A stretch of DNA of 64,000 nucleotides from Ilyonectria destructans (Eukaryota; Ascomycota; Sordariomycetes; Hypocreales; Nectriaceae), in NCBI GenBank assembly GCA_020740775.1, contig JAHEWK010000029.1, positions 310,001 to 374,000 on the forward strand. The letters run 5' to 3'. Under the pieces are notes generated by a model. The model worked only from the letters and a program-made list of their open reading frames with translations, ran no database searches and was not told where the DNA came from. Positions 63,166 through 64,000 of the stretch are shown here, piece after piece; within the stretch, counting starts at the first letter, position 1, and every line of letters begins with the position of its first letter. Position numbers and translations under genes: made by a program.

Positions 63166-64000
63166 ATGGTCGAGTACTCGACCAAGGCAAGTCTGCCGCG
63201 ATCCACAAGCGGTTGCATTCCCTGTACGTTCCTTGACCCCTGCTCTCAGCGCAACTCGCCTACTGCCAACGGCGCTAATTACGTGTGACCAAAGGCCGCC
63301 GCACCAAGAAAAAGTGCGACGAGAGGCGGCCGGCTTGCGGGCGCTGTGTACGGCGAGGTCAAGGCGAGTGCACTTGGCCGCGGCCTACATCCTCGCCCTC
63401 CTCCGCCACGGGCCCAGATGACGGACAGCAGCCTCAGGATGGGAGAGAGACTACTCTGTGCACAGTGAGGCCTAGCACCGATTCTGTGCTTGGCATATGT
63501 GCCACCATGCCGGGTATCCAACCTGCGTTTGCCTGGGAGCTGATGTGCTATGCCAACCGCGCAATTCACGGCGCCTACTTTGACGATCACTACTCCATCT
63601 TTATCCCCTTACTCCCGCTGCTGGCCGAGTTTCCCTCTTATGCTTACACATGGCTGGCACTAGGGGCTGCTCAACTGGCGCAGCAACTACCGTCCGCAGA
63701 GAACCCATTGCGACTCATGTCGCTAGAATACCACTCGCAGGCAATAGGCGGCCTGCGCCAACACCTCCACTCTGCCCCAGTACCTCAGGAATGGGCCCTG
63801 TGCTCCATGCTGCTACTTCACATTTTCGAAAAGTTTGGCGACGGGTACCGATCGCCCTCGGATGTACATGTTAAGTCGGCGCGAAGCATCTTTCTCCGCC
63901 ATTTCACTCATTCGCCTCCGAGAGACATGCGCCACATTCTACAGCTAGAGAGCCTGGTATACCGAGTCGCCATTACTAGCACTTTCCGGCTAGGGCCCAT
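63166..64000 (+). CDS. Zn(II)2Cys6 transcription factor, 5' part (runs off the window)
   Basis: Exon 1 (63166-63223) encodes MVEYSTKASLPRSTSGCIP and the first base of a cysteine codon. A 71-bp intron with GTACGT...AAAG ends follows, then exon 2 from 63295. The join restores C-x2-C-x6-C-x5-C-x2-C-x6-C: GCIPCRRTKKKCDERRPACG, then RCVRRGQGECTWPRP. The remainder (FAWELMCYANRAIHGAYFDD, YSIFIPLLPLLAEFP, AQLAQQLPSAENP) is the fungal C6-factor C-terminal region. It is nuclear and probably regulates the adjacent MFS/C-N hydrolase genes. No stop occurs before the window end. Confidence 0.88.

Overview
The window looks like nuclear DNA of a filamentous ascomycete (Pezizomycotina, plausibly Sordariomycetes). 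Genes carry short GT-AG introns of about 45-70 bp with CTAAC/CTGAC-type branch sites. Two genes encode Zn(II)2Cys6 regulators. The transposons are of fungal types: Tad-like LINE, Copia, pogo/Fot, MULE, hAT and Helitron. Many transposon reading frames are cut by stops that look like Gln or Trp codons changed by C-to-T or G-to-A, as expected from RIP. Species cannot be told from the sequence alone.

Region by region: 1-811 is the 3' part of a Tad-like LINE. About 1.9-25 kb is the most gene-rich stretch. In order it holds an NmrA-like reductase, a sulfite-oxidase-like molybdenum enzyme, a convergent PLP aminotransferase/C-S-lyase-like gene, a nitrilase, a DHA1 MFS transporter, a PaiB-like FMN protein, a monocarboxylate-type MFS transporter, a MOSC protein and a divergent Zn2Cys6 regulator. 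hAT and LTR relics are interspersed. This resembles a catabolic or detoxification cluster acting on a nitrile- and/or sulfur-containing compound (inference). Two central enzymes are broken here: the aminotransferase by a TAG at codon 28, and the nitrilase by a 13-bp insertion plus a T-run slip. Fragments of the same locus lie at 1000-1155 and 3263-3520.

About 25-54 kb is a transposon graveyard with nested insertions. It holds LINE copies, a truncated hAT, an RIP-damaged integrase-like element carrying a 412-bp hAT MITE, and a MYND-finger gene. Next come a Helitron with a divergent partner gene (about 34-42 kb), MULE elements with a 71-bp terminal inverted repeat, a second LINE, a nearly intact Fot-like element with TA duplications (49955-51814), and Copia LTRs.

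About 55-64 kb is a smaller gene group: an MFS transporter whose exon is split by a 194-bp solo LTR, a carbon-nitrogen hydrolase, and the 5' part of a second Zn2Cys6 regulator that runs off the window. A decayed pogo-like transposon and a foldback element lie between them. An inverted repeat of about 190 bp (54621-54804 and 62715-62904) brackets most of this segment. Both gene groups pair a nitrilase-superfamily enzyme, an MFS transporter and a Zn2Cys6 factor. In both, host genes have been disabled in a background of mobile-element activity.
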